From assembly GCA_045546275.1 (NCBI GenBank), contig JAZQCM010000037.1, positions 1-64,000 on the forward strand: a stretch of DNA of 64,000 nt, read 5' to 3'. Below the pieces are notes generated by a model. That model had not been told where the DNA came from and did not search any database. It saw only the letters and a list, made by a program, of their open reading frames with translations. Shown here one piece after another: positions 17,268 to 25,031 of this stretch (the stretch's first letter is position 1; every line of letters starts with the position of its first letter). The position numbers and the translations under genes were made by a program. The DNA is from RGIG1927 sp045546275 (GTDB taxonomy: Bacteria; Bacillota; Clostridia; UMGS1883).

Positions 17268-17710
17268 TTAGTGCGAAGGATTATGCCCTGAATCTCATTA
17301 GCTTCAGGGACCGAAGTGAAAAGGAAATAAGAGAAAAAATAATAAAAAAAGGCTATAGTGAAGAAGAATGTGAAGACGCTATAGCTTTTTGCCGTGAATA
17401 CGGATATATAAACGATGAACGCTTTGCTGACCATTTTGTTCACGACAGTGTTGAATTAAAAAAGCTTGGAAAAAGCCGTATCAAGCAGGAAATGCGACTA
17501 AAGGGCATTGACGAAAAGGTTATTGAACAGGCGCTTTCCTTTGTTACCGACGAAAAAGAAATGATTAAAAGCGAAATTAATCGACGGTTCAAAAACCTTG
17601 ATTTTACCGACAAAAAAGTAAAAAACAAGGTTTTTGGCTACTTTGCAAGGCGTGGCTTTAAAGCGCATGACATACTTTCCGCCATGGAGGTTGAGGAGTT
17701 TTATGAATAA
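17264..17710 (+). CDS. recX: Regulatory protein RecX
   Basis: A 148-residue RecX-family modulator of RecA, composed of three-helix repeats (KDYALNLISFRDRSEKEIREKI, then ERFADHFVHD, and KVFGYFARRGF near the C-terminus). The start overlaps the hemW stop by 4 bp and its end overlaps rimO by 8 bp. recA itself is not in the window. Confidence 0.88.
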   Translation: MISAKDYALNLISFRDRSEKEIREKIIKKGYSEEECEDAIAFCREYGYINDERFADHFVHDSVELKKLGKSRIKQEMRLKGIDEKVIEQALSFVTDEKEMIKSEINRRFKNLDFTDKKVKNKVFGYFARRGFKAHDILSAMEVEEFYE

Positions 17711-19019
17711 AATAGGCTTTGTGTCACTTGGTTGCAGTAAAAACCTTGTTGATACTGAAAACATGATAGGAATATCGGCAGAGGCAGGCTATGAAATTGT
17801 AGCCGACCCCTCGGAGGCTGATATTATTGTTGTAAACACCTGCGGCTTTATTGACTCGGCAAAGGAGGAGGCAATTAACACCCTCCTTGAAATGGCTGAG
17901 TATAAAAACGAAAACTGCAAAATCCTTGTGTGTGCAGGTTGTCTTGCACAGCGTTACAGCGAGGAAATAAAAACTGAGCTTCCCGAGGTTGATGTTATTT
18001 TAGGCACAGGGAGCTACAAGGACATTGTGGATGCCATTGAAGAAGCAAAAAAGCAAGGCAAAAGCGAAAAAAAGGGCGATATTAACTTTGTAATAGAGGA
18101 TGAACCAAGGGTAAGAACAACACCTTTTTACACCGCCTTTTTAAAAATTGCCGAAGGCTGTGACAACCATTGTACATATTGTGCAATCCCATCCATAAGA
18201 GGCAAATACCGTTCCAGAAAAATGGAAAGCATTGTTGAAGAAGCAAAGGAATTGGCAAAGGACGGGGTGAAGGAAATTATTTTGGTTGCACAGGACACCA
18301 CTCGTTACGGCATGGATTTGTACGGCGAAAAAAAGCTTTCTGAGCTTTTGAAAAAGCTTTGCGGAATTGAAGAATTAAAATGGGTGAGAGTTCACTACTG
18401 CTACCCCGAGGCTATTGACGATGAGCTTATAGAAGTGTTCCGAACAGAAGAAAAGCTTGTGAAATATCTGGACATTCCCGTACAGCACGGCTGTGACAGA
18501 GTGCTCAAGAGAATGGGGCGCCCCACAACTAAAGCACAAATTTTGGAAAGGGTAGAAAAATTAAGAGAAAAGGTTAATGGCATTACCCTTCGTACAAGTA
18601 TTATTGCAGGCTTCCCCGGTGAAACCGAGGAGGACTTTGAAGAGCTTTTGGATTTTGTAAAGCAGGCAAAATTTGACCGCATGGGTGTGTTTGCATTTTC
18701 CTGTGAGGAGGGCACTGCAGCGGCAAGGCTTGACGGTCAGTTGGAGGAAGAAGTTAAAAATGAGCGCCGTGACCGTGTGATGGAAATTGCACAAAAAATT
18801 TCACTTGAAAGAAATAAAAGCATGATAGGAAAAGCCTTTGAGGTTGTGGTTGAAGGCTTTGAGGATAACCTTTACTTTGGCAGAAGCTACGCCGAAAGCT
18901 GTGAGGTTGACCCGAAAATTTATTTCGGCTCAATTGACGAGCTCGAAGCAGGGGATTTTGTAAAGGTGCGGATAGTTGATTGCGATGAATATGATTTATA
19001 TGGTCAGCAGGAGGAATAA
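17703..19019 (+). CDS. rimO: Ribosomal protein S12 methylthiotransferase
   Basis: Radical-SAM enzyme that methylthiolates an aspartate of S12; 438 residues. The N-terminal UPF0004 domain begins GFVSLGCSKNLVDTE and has VNTCGFIDSAKEE; the radical SAM cluster is GCDNHCTYCAIP; a TRAM domain ends the protein. GCSKNLVDTE and the AIPSIRG stretch favour RimO over MiaB. The start is the ATG at 17703 inside the recX end; the longer frame back to 17634 lies wholly within recX. Confidence 0.96.
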   Translation: MNKIGFVSLGCSKNLVDTENMIGISAEAGYEIVADPSEADIIVVNTCGFIDSAKEEAINTLLEMAEYKNENCKILVCAGCLAQRYSEEIKTELPEVDVILGTGSYKDIVDAIEEAKKQGKSEKKGDINFVIEDEPRVRTTPFYTAFLKIAEGCDNHCTYCAIPSIRGKYRSRKMESIVEEAKELAKDGVKEIILVAQDTTRYGMDLYGEKKLSELLKKLCGIEELKWVRVHYCYPEAIDDELIEVFRTEEKLVKYLDIPVQHGCDRVLKRMGRPTTKAQILERVEKLREKVNGITLRTSIIAGFPGETEEDFEELLDFVKQAKFDRMGVFAFSCEEGTAAARLDGQLEEEVKNERRDRVMEIAQKISLERNKSMIGKAFEVVVEGFEDNLYFGRSYAESCEVDPKIYFGSIDELEAGDFVKVRIVDCDEYDLYGQQEE

Positions 19020-19021
19020 TT

Positions 19022-19549
19022 ATGAATTTACCTAACAAGCTTACATTAATCAGAATAGTTTTAGTGCCTGTTTGCATGGCGCTTACATTAACAAATCATT
19101 TTTACAGTGCACTTTTTGTTTTTATTGTTGCATCAATAACCGACTTTTTTGACGGTTACCTTGCACGAAAAAACAACCTTGTAACATCCTTTGGTAAAAT
19201 AATGGACCCCTTGGCAGATAAAATCCTTGTTTTTGGTGCTCTTTTGTGCTTTCTCCAGTTGGGCTTTATCAATGCATGGTGTGTTGTTGTTATCCTTGCA
19301 AGAGAGTTTTTTGTAACAGGCATGAGGGTTGTTGCAGTTGACAAGGGCAAGGTGATTGCCGCATCCTGGTGGGGTAAAATTAAAACTAATGTACAGATTT
19401 TTTCGGTTATCTTAGGCTTTCTGGCATTCCCCACGGGCAATGCATTGCTGGTACTTATCGGCCAGATAGGCATTTATGTTGCAACTGTTTTCACCGCTGC
19501 AAGCTGGGTGGCATACATTTTTGAAAACATGGAAGTTTTTAAGGACTAA
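19022..19549 (+). CDS. pgsA: CDP-diacylglycerol-glycerol-3-phosphate 3-phosphatidyltransferase
   Basis: Membrane enzyme making phosphatidylglycerol phosphate, 175 residues. The CDP-alcohol phosphotransferase motif is visible as DFFDGYLARKNNLVTSFGK followed by IMDPLADK, among about four to five hydrophobic segments. GGAGGAATAATT precedes the ATG. It follows rimO by 2 bp, an order common in Firmicutes. Confidence 0.96.
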   Translation: MNLPNKLTLIRIVLVPVCMALTLTNHFYSALFVFIVASITDFFDGYLARKNNLVTSFGKIMDPLADKILVFGALLCFLQLGFINAWCVVVILAREFFVTGMRVVAVDKGKVIAASWWGKIKTNVQIFSVILGFLAFPTGNALLVLIGQIGIYVATVFTAASWVAYIFENMEVFKD

Positions 19550-19560
19550 GAGGTGTTAAT

Positions 19561-20271
19561 ATGAACATAGCACTTATTATTGCAGGTGGCGTTGGCAACC
19601 GCATGGGACAGGACATTCCCAAGCAGTTTTTAAATGTTAATGATAAGCCTGTTATTGTGTACACAATGGAGCGTTTCCAGAATTGCAGTGAAATTGATGT
19701 AATTGCAGTTGTGTGCATTGAAGGCTGGGAAACCATGCTGCAGGCATATGCAAACCAGTTCGGTATTGCAAAGTTAAAGCACATCATAAAAGGTGGCGAA
19801 AACGGGCAGGGAAGCATCCGAAACGGTATTGAGGAATTAACAAAGCACTATGGTGGAGATTCCATTGTCCTTGTACACGATGCCATAAGACCCATGGTGT
19901 CGGAGGGTATTATTAAAGAATGTATACAAACCGTTACGGAAAAGGGCAGTGCTATTGTGACAATACCATGTCAGGAGGCAATGCTTGAAACAACTGATGG
20001 TTTAAGCACCAATAAGTCCTACCCTCGTGAAAACTTAAAAAGAACACAAACCCCTCAGGGCTTTTATTTGAAAGATATTTTACAAGCTCACAAGGAAGCT
20101 GTTGAAAAGGGCATTACAAATTCTGTTGCATCCTGCACATTAATGGTGGAATTGGGCAAAACAATTTACTTTTCAAAAGGCAGCGAAAAGAATATTAAGC
20201 TCACAACAGTGGATGACATTGAAATTTTTAAAGCACTGTTAGCAGCAGAGAAGGATAATTGGTTAAAATGA
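19561..20271 (+). CDS. IspD/TarI-family cytidylyltransferase
   Basis: A 236-residue nucleotidyltransferase. The CTP-binding N-terminus IIAGGVGNRMGQDIPKQF and VLVHDAIRPMVS, RTQTPQGF and TTVDDIEIFK motifs match the family that includes IspD (isoprenoid MEP pathway) and TarI/Bcs1 (CDP-ribitol for wall polymers). The next gene, a NAD-dependent sugar epimerase/dehydratase-like protein, overlaps by 4 bp, and no other MEP gene is near. That neighbour makes a CDP-polyol or wall-polymer role about as likely as the IspD role. Confidence 0.82.
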   Translation: MNIALIIAGGVGNRMGQDIPKQFLNVNDKPVIVYTMERFQNCSEIDVIAVVCIEGWETMLQAYANQFGIAKLKHIIKGGENGQGSIRNGIEELTKHYGGDSIVLVHDAIRPMVSEGIIKECIQTVTEKGSAIVTIPCQEAMLETTDGLSTNKSYPRENLKRTQTPQGFYLKDILQAHKEAVEKGITNSVASCTLMVELGKTIYFSKGSEKNIKLTTVDDIEIFKALLAAEKDNWLK

Positions 20272-21302
20272 TTGATAAAAATCAAAGGTATTTGGCATGT
20301 TTAAAAAGCGTGATAAATACCAATATTGACTACAGTAAACTTAATAATAAATCAATTCTTGTCACCGGTGCAACAGGACTTATTGGAAAAGCACTGGTGG
20401 ATTACATTCTTCTTTTGGGTGAAAACGTTACCGTGTATGCCGCATCAAGAAGCTATGATAGCTTTTTGAAAAGGTTTGAAGAAAGGGATAATCTTCATTA
20501 TTTTAACTACAACCTGGAAAGTGAATTAAATACCAACATTCACTTTGATTATATTATCCATGCGGCAAGTAATGCCGACCCCAAAAAGTTTGCCACAGAC
20601 CCTGTTGGCACAATGACAAGTAATTTTCTTGGCACCTACAACCTTCTGGAGTATGCTAAAAGGAATAGCGTTGAAAGGTTTTTGTTTGTTTCCTCAGGTG
20701 AGGTTTACGGACAATGGGACGGAAAATGCAACTCTTTTGACGAAAGCTACTCAGGCTATGTTAATTTTTCCGAGGCAAGAGGCTGTTACCCCTCAGGAAA
20801 GAGAGCTGCGGAAAACTTGTGCGTTTGCTACAAAGAGCAATATGGTGTCAATACCGTTATTGTACGCCCCTCACACACCTTTGGACCAACTCAATTAAAG
20901 AGCGATTCAAGAGCAATGAGCGAGTTTTTTGCACTTGCCGCAAAGGGCAGTGACATTGTTTTAAAAAGCTTGGGCTTGCCAGTAAGAAGCTACACCTGTG
21001 TGTTTGATGCATTAAGCGGAATAATAACCGCGCTTTTAAATGGCGAAAGCGGGCAGGCGTACAACATTGCAAATAAAAAAAGTGTTGTATCAATTGCGGA
21101 TTTGGCAAAAAAAATAGCCGCTTGTGCAGGCAAAGAAGTGATTTTTCAAATTCCCGATGGTGGCGTAAAGGGTGCAAGCAGCATTACACGTGGTGTTTTA
21201 AACGGCGAAAAGCTTGAAAAGCTTGGCTGGGAGCCTGTGTATGATATTGATAAAGGCGTTAAAGCTACTTACGAAATACTTATGGAGGAAGAAAATGGTT
21301 GA
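20268..21302 (+). CDS. NAD-dependent epimerase/dehydratase (extended SDR)
   Basis: A 344-residue extended SDR protein. It has an N-terminal leader of about 30 residues before the Rossmann motif VTGATGLIGKALV, then SSGEVYGQ and the catalytic pair in CYPSGKRAAENL, and RPSHTFGP. It starts with ATG overlapping the stop of the cytidylyltransferase as ATGA; AAGGA lies upstream. The coupling suggests both act on one nucleotide-activated sugar or polyol. The exact reaction is unknown. Confidence 0.87.
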   Translation: MIDKNQRYLACLKSVINTNIDYSKLNNKSILVTGATGLIGKALVDYILLLGENVTVYAASRSYDSFLKRFEERDNLHYFNYNLESELNTNIHFDYIIHAASNADPKKFATDPVGTMTSNFLGTYNLLEYAKRNSVERFLFVSSGEVYGQWDGKCNSFDESYSGYVNFSEARGCYPSGKRAAENLCVCYKEQYGVNTVIVRPSHTFGPTQLKSDSRAMSEFFALAAKGSDIVLKSLGLPVRSYTCVFDALSGIITALLNGESGQAYNIANKKSVVSIADLAKKIAACAGKEVIFQIPDGGVKGASSITRGVLNGEKLEKLGWEPVYDIDKGVKATYEILMEEENG

Positions 21303-21735
21303 AATGAATGTAAAACTCAAAGCACTTTTGGATAAAGAGGACTGGCTCATTACAAGTCTTTCAAATGCATCGGCGCTTTTGAATGAGTATCTTGACAACA
21401 TAAATTGGGTAGGCTTTTATTTAATGCAGGAGGGTGATTTGGTTTTAGGACCTTTCCAGGGAAAAACCGCCTGCGTGAGAATAAAGATAGGCAGAGGCGT
21501 GTGCGGAACAGCAGTAAGCGAGGACAAAACTCAGCTTGTGCCCGACGTGCATCAGTTCCCGGGGCATATTGCCTGCGACAGCGCATCAAATTCCGAAATT
21601 GTGGTGCCCATACATCATAACGGCGAAATTGTTGGTGTTTTGGACATTGACAGTCCCTTGTTCAACCGCTTTTCTGAGCAGGACAAGGCAAATTTGGAAG
21701 AAAGCGTAAAAATTATTGAAAATATATGGAGGTAA
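21295..21735 (+). CDS. msrC: Free methionine-(R)-sulfoxide reductase (GAF domain)
   Basis: A 146-residue GAF-fold enzyme that reduces free Met-R-sulfoxide. Cys60, Cys70 and Cys94 have the same 10- and 24-residue spacing as Cys84, Cys94 and Cys118 of the Escherichia coli enzyme, inside the conserved FQGKTACVRIKIGRGVCG and PGHIACDSASNSEIVVP stretches. The start is the ATG at 21295 with GGAGG upstream; it overlaps the epimerase stop by 8 bp. The frame extends upstream to 21214 within the epimerase gene. Confidence 0.93.
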   Translation: MVEMNVKLKALLDKEDWLITSLSNASALLNEYLDNINWVGFYLMQEGDLVLGPFQGKTACVRIKIGRGVCGTAVSEDKTQLVPDVHQFPGHIACDSASNSEIVVPIHHNGEIVGVLDIDSPLFNRFSEQDKANLEESVKIIENIWR

Positions 21736-21738
21736 GCT

Positions 21739-22539
21739 ATGAGTTTTTTAAAAGGTAAAACAGCAATTATAACAGGTGCAGGCTACAGCACTCTCTCTGA
21801 CGGAAGATGCGGTTCAATCGGCTACGGCATTGCAACCGCCTACGCAAAGGAAGGCGCAAACTTAGTTATAACAGGAAGAAATGTTTCAAAGCTTGAAAAA
21901 GCAAAGGAAGAGCTTGAAAAAAACTATGGCATTAAAGTTCTTGCTCTTCAGGCCGACATTTCTGCAGGTAGCGACAACGAATCTATTGCAAAAGCTGTTG
22001 CAGAGAAAACAATGGAAGAATTCGGCAGAATTGACGTTTTAATCAACAATGCACAGGCATCTGCATCCGGTGTTACAATTCAGGACCACACAACAGAGCA
22101 GTTTGACCTTGCAATTTATTCAGGTCTTTATGCAACCTTTTTCTACATGAAGGCTTGCTATCCTTATCTTAAAGAAACAAAGGGCAGTATTATAAACTTT
22201 GCATCAGGTGCAGGTCTTTTCGGTAACTACGGTCAGTGTGCCTATGCTGCCGCAAAGGAAGGCATCCGTGGCTTGAGCCGTGTTGCCGCAACCGAATGGG
22301 CAAAGGACGGAATTAACACAAACGTTATTTGTCCTCTTGCGTGGACAGCACAACTTGAAAACTTTGAAAAAGCATATCCCGAGGCGTTCAAGGCAAATGT
22401 TAAAATGCCTCCTGCAGGTCATTTTGGCGACCCCGAAAAAGAAATCGGCAGAGTGTGTGTACAGCTTGCAAGCCCCGACTTTAAATATATGAATGGCGAA
22501 ACCCTTACATTAGAAGGCGGTATGGGCTTAAGACCGTAA
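21739..22539 (+). CDS. SDR-family oxidoreductase
   Basis: A 266-residue classical short-chain dehydrogenase. The cofactor motif is lengthened: TGAGYSTLSDGRCGSIGYG instead of a plain TGxxxGIG, with TGRN supporting NADP preference. NNAQASASG and the catalytic Tyr-Lys pair (YAAAKEGIRGLSR) are present. GAGG precedes the ATG, which lies 3 bp after the fRMsr stop, and the gene closes the run. The substrate is unknown. Confidence 0.88.
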   Translation: MSFLKGKTAIITGAGYSTLSDGRCGSIGYGIATAYAKEGANLVITGRNVSKLEKAKEELEKNYGIKVLALQADISAGSDNESIAKAVAEKTMEEFGRIDVLINNAQASASGVTIQDHTTEQFDLAIYSGLYATFFYMKACYPYLKETKGSIINFASGAGLFGNYGQCAYAAAKEGIRGLSRVAATEWAKDGINTNVICPLAWTAQLENFEKAYPEAFKANVKMPPAGHFGDPEKEIGRVCVQLASPDFKYMNGETLTLEGGMGLRP

Positions 22540-22543
22540 ATGT

Positions 22544-22747
22544 GTGTCGATAAAGTGTTATCGACACTTGACCTCAAAGGCGGACTACGTCCTTCAGCAC
22601 TTTGAGGTCTGTTTTTAATAGGGAACAAAGTGCCGCTTTCTCGTGCAAGGGGTTCAAGGGCGGACACTTGAACCCCCTAAAAACGGCACTTTCGGCAGGG
22701 CAATTCGATAGCCCTGCCGATTTTTTACGGAAACTCTTTGTTTCCGT
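22544..22747. repeat. Cluster of nested hairpins, possible dispersed structured repeat
   Basis: Five inverted repeats follow one another: GTGTCGATAA/TTATCGACAC (22544-22567); GACCTCAAAG/CTTTGAGGTC (22570-22609) enclosing GGAC/GTCC; AAAGTGCCG/CGGCACTTT (22627-22692) enclosing GGGGTTCAAG/CTTGAACCCC (22649-22676); TCGGCAGGGC/GCCCTGCCGA (22692-22720); and ACGGAAAC/GTTTCCGT. GGCGGAC recurs in two apical regions. Frames open on both strands but show no ribosome site or family pattern. The density is far above the surrounding sequence and resembles a mobile or repeated non-coding element. Confidence 0.6.
22692..22726 (+). terminator. Intrinsic terminator
   Basis: Perfect 10-bp GC-rich stem TCGGCAGGGC/GCCCTGCCGA with a 9-base loop followed by six T. 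It is the best-formed terminator of the hairpin cluster and can end transcription of the operon that finishes with the SDR gene, 150 bp upstream. Confidence 0.82.
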
Positions 22748-22787
22748 ACCTTCCGCTGTTGCACATGCTTTCAAGTTTTTCTATAGA

Positions 22788-22815
22788 AAAAAAGGTGTCA
22801 TTTGACACCTTTTTT
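22788..22815. terminator. Intrinsic terminator of the TetR gene
   Basis: Stem AAAAAAGGTGTCA (22788-22800) and TGACACCTTTTTT (22803-22815), loop TT, directly downstream of the minus-strand TetR gene; symmetric, so it may also stop plus-strand transcripts. Confidence 0.82.
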
Positions 22816-23371
22816 AAAATTTCTTTCTTATTTGTGTAATACTGGGCACTAAAGCAATAATAAGCTTTGCCATAGCGTGGGGGGATTTGTCAAAATCGTT
22901 GTCAATCCATTTTTCAACCACACTCATTGCTCCCATGAATATGTAACGGAAAATATAGTCCTTTTCGCTGCCTGTAAGGTCGGTATGGTAGTCAAATTCC
23001 ATCAGCTTTTCAACGGAAATGTCAACAAATCTTAAACGGAAGGAATCGTTACAGCTTGAATGGAGAATAGTGCGCAAAAGCTTGCCGTGCTCCTTTATGT
23101 AGCAAAGGTATTCCGACAAAAAGTCGGTTTTACTTTGGTTTGAGCTTACTTTTTTTAAGTAATCGTTTGTCATTTCAATTGTGTCATTTTCAATTTCGCT
23201 GCAAAGGGCAAATTGGTCAGAATAATGCGTGTAAAAGGTGGTGCGGTTAATGTCCGCATTTTCGCAAATTTCTTTAATAGTAATCTTTGCAAGAGGCTTT
23301 TCGTTCATAAGCTCCAGCAAGCTGTTTTTAAGAAGTGTTTTTGTCATCATAACACGGCGATTTTGTTTCAT
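22814..23371 (-). CDS. TetR/AcrR-family transcriptional regulator
   Basis: A 185-residue regulator. The N-terminal helix-turn-helix reads ITIKEICENADINRTTFYTHY (about 30-50), the TetR hallmark. The C-terminal half is helical, of the TetR_C type found with DegV or dihydroxyacetone-kinase regulators. GGGAGG precedes the ATG at 23371. It is divergent from the degV-like gene, and the two promoters overlap a palindrome at 23489-23508, which suggests it controls itself and the DegV gene. Confidence 0.9.
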   Translation of the reverse strand: MKQNRRVMMTKTLLKNSLLELMNEKPLAKITIKEICENADINRTTFYTHYSDQFALCSEIENDTIEMTNDYLKKVSSNQSKTDFLSEYLCYIKEHGKLLRTILHSSCNDSFRLRFVDISVEKLMEFDYHTDLTGSEKDYIFRYIFMGAMSVVEKWIDNDFDKSPHAMAKLIIALVPSITQIRKKF

Positions 23372-23468
23372 TGTAAAATCCTCCCGACAAAAGAAAATGG
23401 TTGTGTTGAGTTTAAGACAAAGAGTTTGAAGGATAATTAAAACACGACGAAATTAAAACATCTGCCTG

Positions 23469-23497
23469 TTGTTTTTTCAACACAGTGTCATTATAAT
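23469..23497 (+). promoter_or_regulatory. Promoter of the DegV gene
   Basis: TTGTTT (23469-23474), 17-bp spacer, TATAAT (23492-23497), 39 bp before the ATG at 23537. The -10 box lies inside the palindrome 23489-23508. Confidence 0.65.
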
Positions 23498-23508
23498 TGA
23501 TTATAGTG
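23489..23508. promoter_or_regulatory. Near-perfect 20-bp palindrome, candidate TetR operator
   Basis: CATTATAATTGATTATAGTG has arms with 8 of 9 positions symmetric around a TG centre. It covers the -10 of both divergent promoters, as expected for a TetR repressor site. Its base content is AT-rich, so the symmetry is less informative than a GC-rich dyad. Confidence 0.55.
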
Positions 23509-23518
23509 AAAAAGTCAA
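23490..23518 (-). promoter_or_regulatory. Promoter of the TetR gene
   Basis: On the minus strand TTGACT (23513-23518), 17-bp spacer, TATAAT (23490-23495). It overlaps the opposing DegV promoter. Confidence 0.7.
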
Positions 23519-23536
23519 CCAAGAAGGAGTAAAGAA

Positions 23537-24361
23537 ATGAGCTATACAATTATAATGGACAGTGCAGGCGAGGTAAATTCAAGACTTATAGGCAAAGTTG
23601 TAAGTGTTCCCCTTACCGTTTCCGTATCGGGAAAAGATTATATTGATAATGAAACAATGGATATTGATGGGTTCCGAAAGGCTGTACGAGCATCCAAGGA
23701 GCCTCCCAGAAGCTCCTGCCCGTCACCTGATGCATATATTAATGCAATCGATAATAGCGACAGAATTTATATTGTTTCAATCACCTCAGTTTTGTCAGGC
23801 TCTTACAATAGTGCAAGACTTGGTCTTCAGTCATATCTTGATTCAAATCCCGACAAAAAAGGCTATGTGTTTGACTCTTTGAATGCTTCCGGCGGTGAAG
23901 CATTAGTTGCGGAAAAAATTATTGAGCTTGAAGAAAAAGGCTTGGAATTTGAAGAAATCGTAAAGACAGTAAATGACTACATACCTACAATCATAACAAA
24001 TGTTGTGCTTGAGGATTTAAGCGTTTTATATAAAAACGGAAGATTGTCCAAGGTGGCATATACTGCAACAAGCATTCTTGACATTGTGGCAGTTTTGGGA
24101 CTTCGTAACGGTGAACTTGTAAAAATTGCCCAGGCAAGAGGCGTTAAAAGAGCAATCAAGTCCATGACTGAAACTGCAATTGCCGATATTCGTGAAAGAG
24201 GCATAAAGAAAATTACCATTACTCATTCTGCCGCACCCGATAGAGCCGAAGCTTTAAAGGAGGCACTTTTAAAAGAAGTTGATGCTGATATTGTAATTGT
24301 GCCCACAGGCGGCGTTATCAGCATGTATGCCGGTGAAAAGGGTCTTGTAATAAGCTATTAA
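23537..24361 (+). CDS. DegV-family (FakB-like) fatty-acid-binding protein
   Basis: A 274-residue DegV protein; members such as FakB bind a fatty acid and present it to the kinase FakA. Typical motifs: IIMDSAGEV at the N-terminus, RSSCPSPDAYINAI, ITSVLSGSYNSARL and the GRLSK element near residue 175. AAGGAG precedes the ATG. No fakA-like kinase is in the window. It is divergently controlled with the TetR gene. Confidence 0.92.
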   Translation: MSYTIIMDSAGEVNSRLIGKVVSVPLTVSVSGKDYIDNETMDIDGFRKAVRASKEPPRSSCPSPDAYINAIDNSDRIYIVSITSVLSGSYNSARLGLQSYLDSNPDKKGYVFDSLNASGGEALVAEKIIELEEKGLEFEEIVKTVNDYIPTIITNVVLEDLSVLYKNGRLSKVAYTATSILDIVAVLGLRNGELVKIAQARGVKRAIKSMTETAIADIRERGIKKITITHSAAPDRAEALKEALLKEVDADIVIVPTGGVISMYAGEKGLVISY

Positions 24362-24368
24362 TTGACAT

Positions 24369-24417
24369 ACACCTTACACTGTGATAAAATATTTTATCAT
24401 AGTGTGAGGTGTTTTTA
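24369..24417 (+). terminator. Long intrinsic terminator after degV
   Basis: A 22-bp arm pair (24369-24390 with 24391-24412) with only two G-U pairs and no unpaired loop beyond the turn, followed by TTTTT. It begins 7 bp after the DegV stop. Confidence 0.85.
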
Positions 24418-24599
24418 CGTGAAAATTCCTTTCCCGTAAAAGCCTCCGGCGGATTTGGTTGCCCGTGCGAAATTTTCTTCGCTTATGCTCAGAAACGCAC
24501 ATGGGCGTAAAAATCTCTTGTCATTCCTGGCCATACATACAGATAAGAGAGATTTAATTGATATTTGTGCCGACGTATGGCGGCGGAATGGAGATTTTT
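24418..24599. other. Non-coding stretch with hairpins before the peptidase gene
   Basis: No convincing gene. It holds an imperfect stem GCCCGTGCG (24461-24469) with CGCAC-AT-GGGC (24496-24506), and AAATCTCT (24511-24518) with AGAGATTT (24548-24555). I see no strong promoter. The start of the peptidase operon lies at its end. Confidence 0.5.
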
Positions 24600-25031
24600 A
24601 TGGAAAATATAACAAAAATTGATACTATAAGACCTATCATAGACGAAGCCTTTGAACAGCACAAGGCATTTTCCTTCAAGCCTAACGGAAAGAGCATGAA
24701 CCCCTTTATAAAAGGCGGAAAAACCTTTGTTATGATTGAAAAATACACAGGAAATGCAAAAAAGTACGATATTGTTTTTTACACTCGTGATAGCGGGCAG
24801 TATGTGCTCCACCGTATTGTGAAAATGTATGATGACGGATACGGCATTACAGGTGATAACCTGTGGTGGATTGAAAAGGTAAAGGACGAGCAGATTTTTG
24901 CAATTGTAACCGAGGTTGACGGAAAAGCAACCAACGGCTCAAAAATTTACCTTAGCACCCTTTTTATAAGACGGTTTTTTGTTCACGTTAAAATGTATTT
25001 AAAAAAGCATTTGGGAGGAAAAAGAAAATGA
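24600..25031 (+). CDS. S24/S26-family (signal-peptidase-like) protein
   Basis: A 143-residue protein with the S24/S26 peptidase core: the serine box GKSMNPFIKGG (about 36-46), YDIVFYTRDSGQYVLHRIV and YGITGDN. A His follows where the type I signal-peptidase lysine would be, as in archaeal/SipW-like enzymes. No clear membrane segment is seen, unlike typical signal peptidases. GGAG lies 7 bases before the ATG at 24600. Its stop overlaps the GH43 start as ATGA. Small S24/S26 proteins also occur in peptide-maturation loci, but no peptide precursor is visible here. The function is unresolved. Confidence 0.75.
   Translation: MENITKIDTIRPIIDEAFEQHKAFSFKPNGKSMNPFIKGGKTFVMIEKYTGNAKKYDIVFYTRDSGQYVLHRIVKMYDDGYGITGDNLWWIEKVKDEQIFAIVTEVDGKATNGSKIYLSTLFIRRFFVHVKMYLKKHLGGKRK

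Noticed and set aside
22574..22805. Open frames of about 66 codons on both strands
   Set aside because: They run through the hairpin cluster, lack ribosome sites and derive from the inverted repeats.
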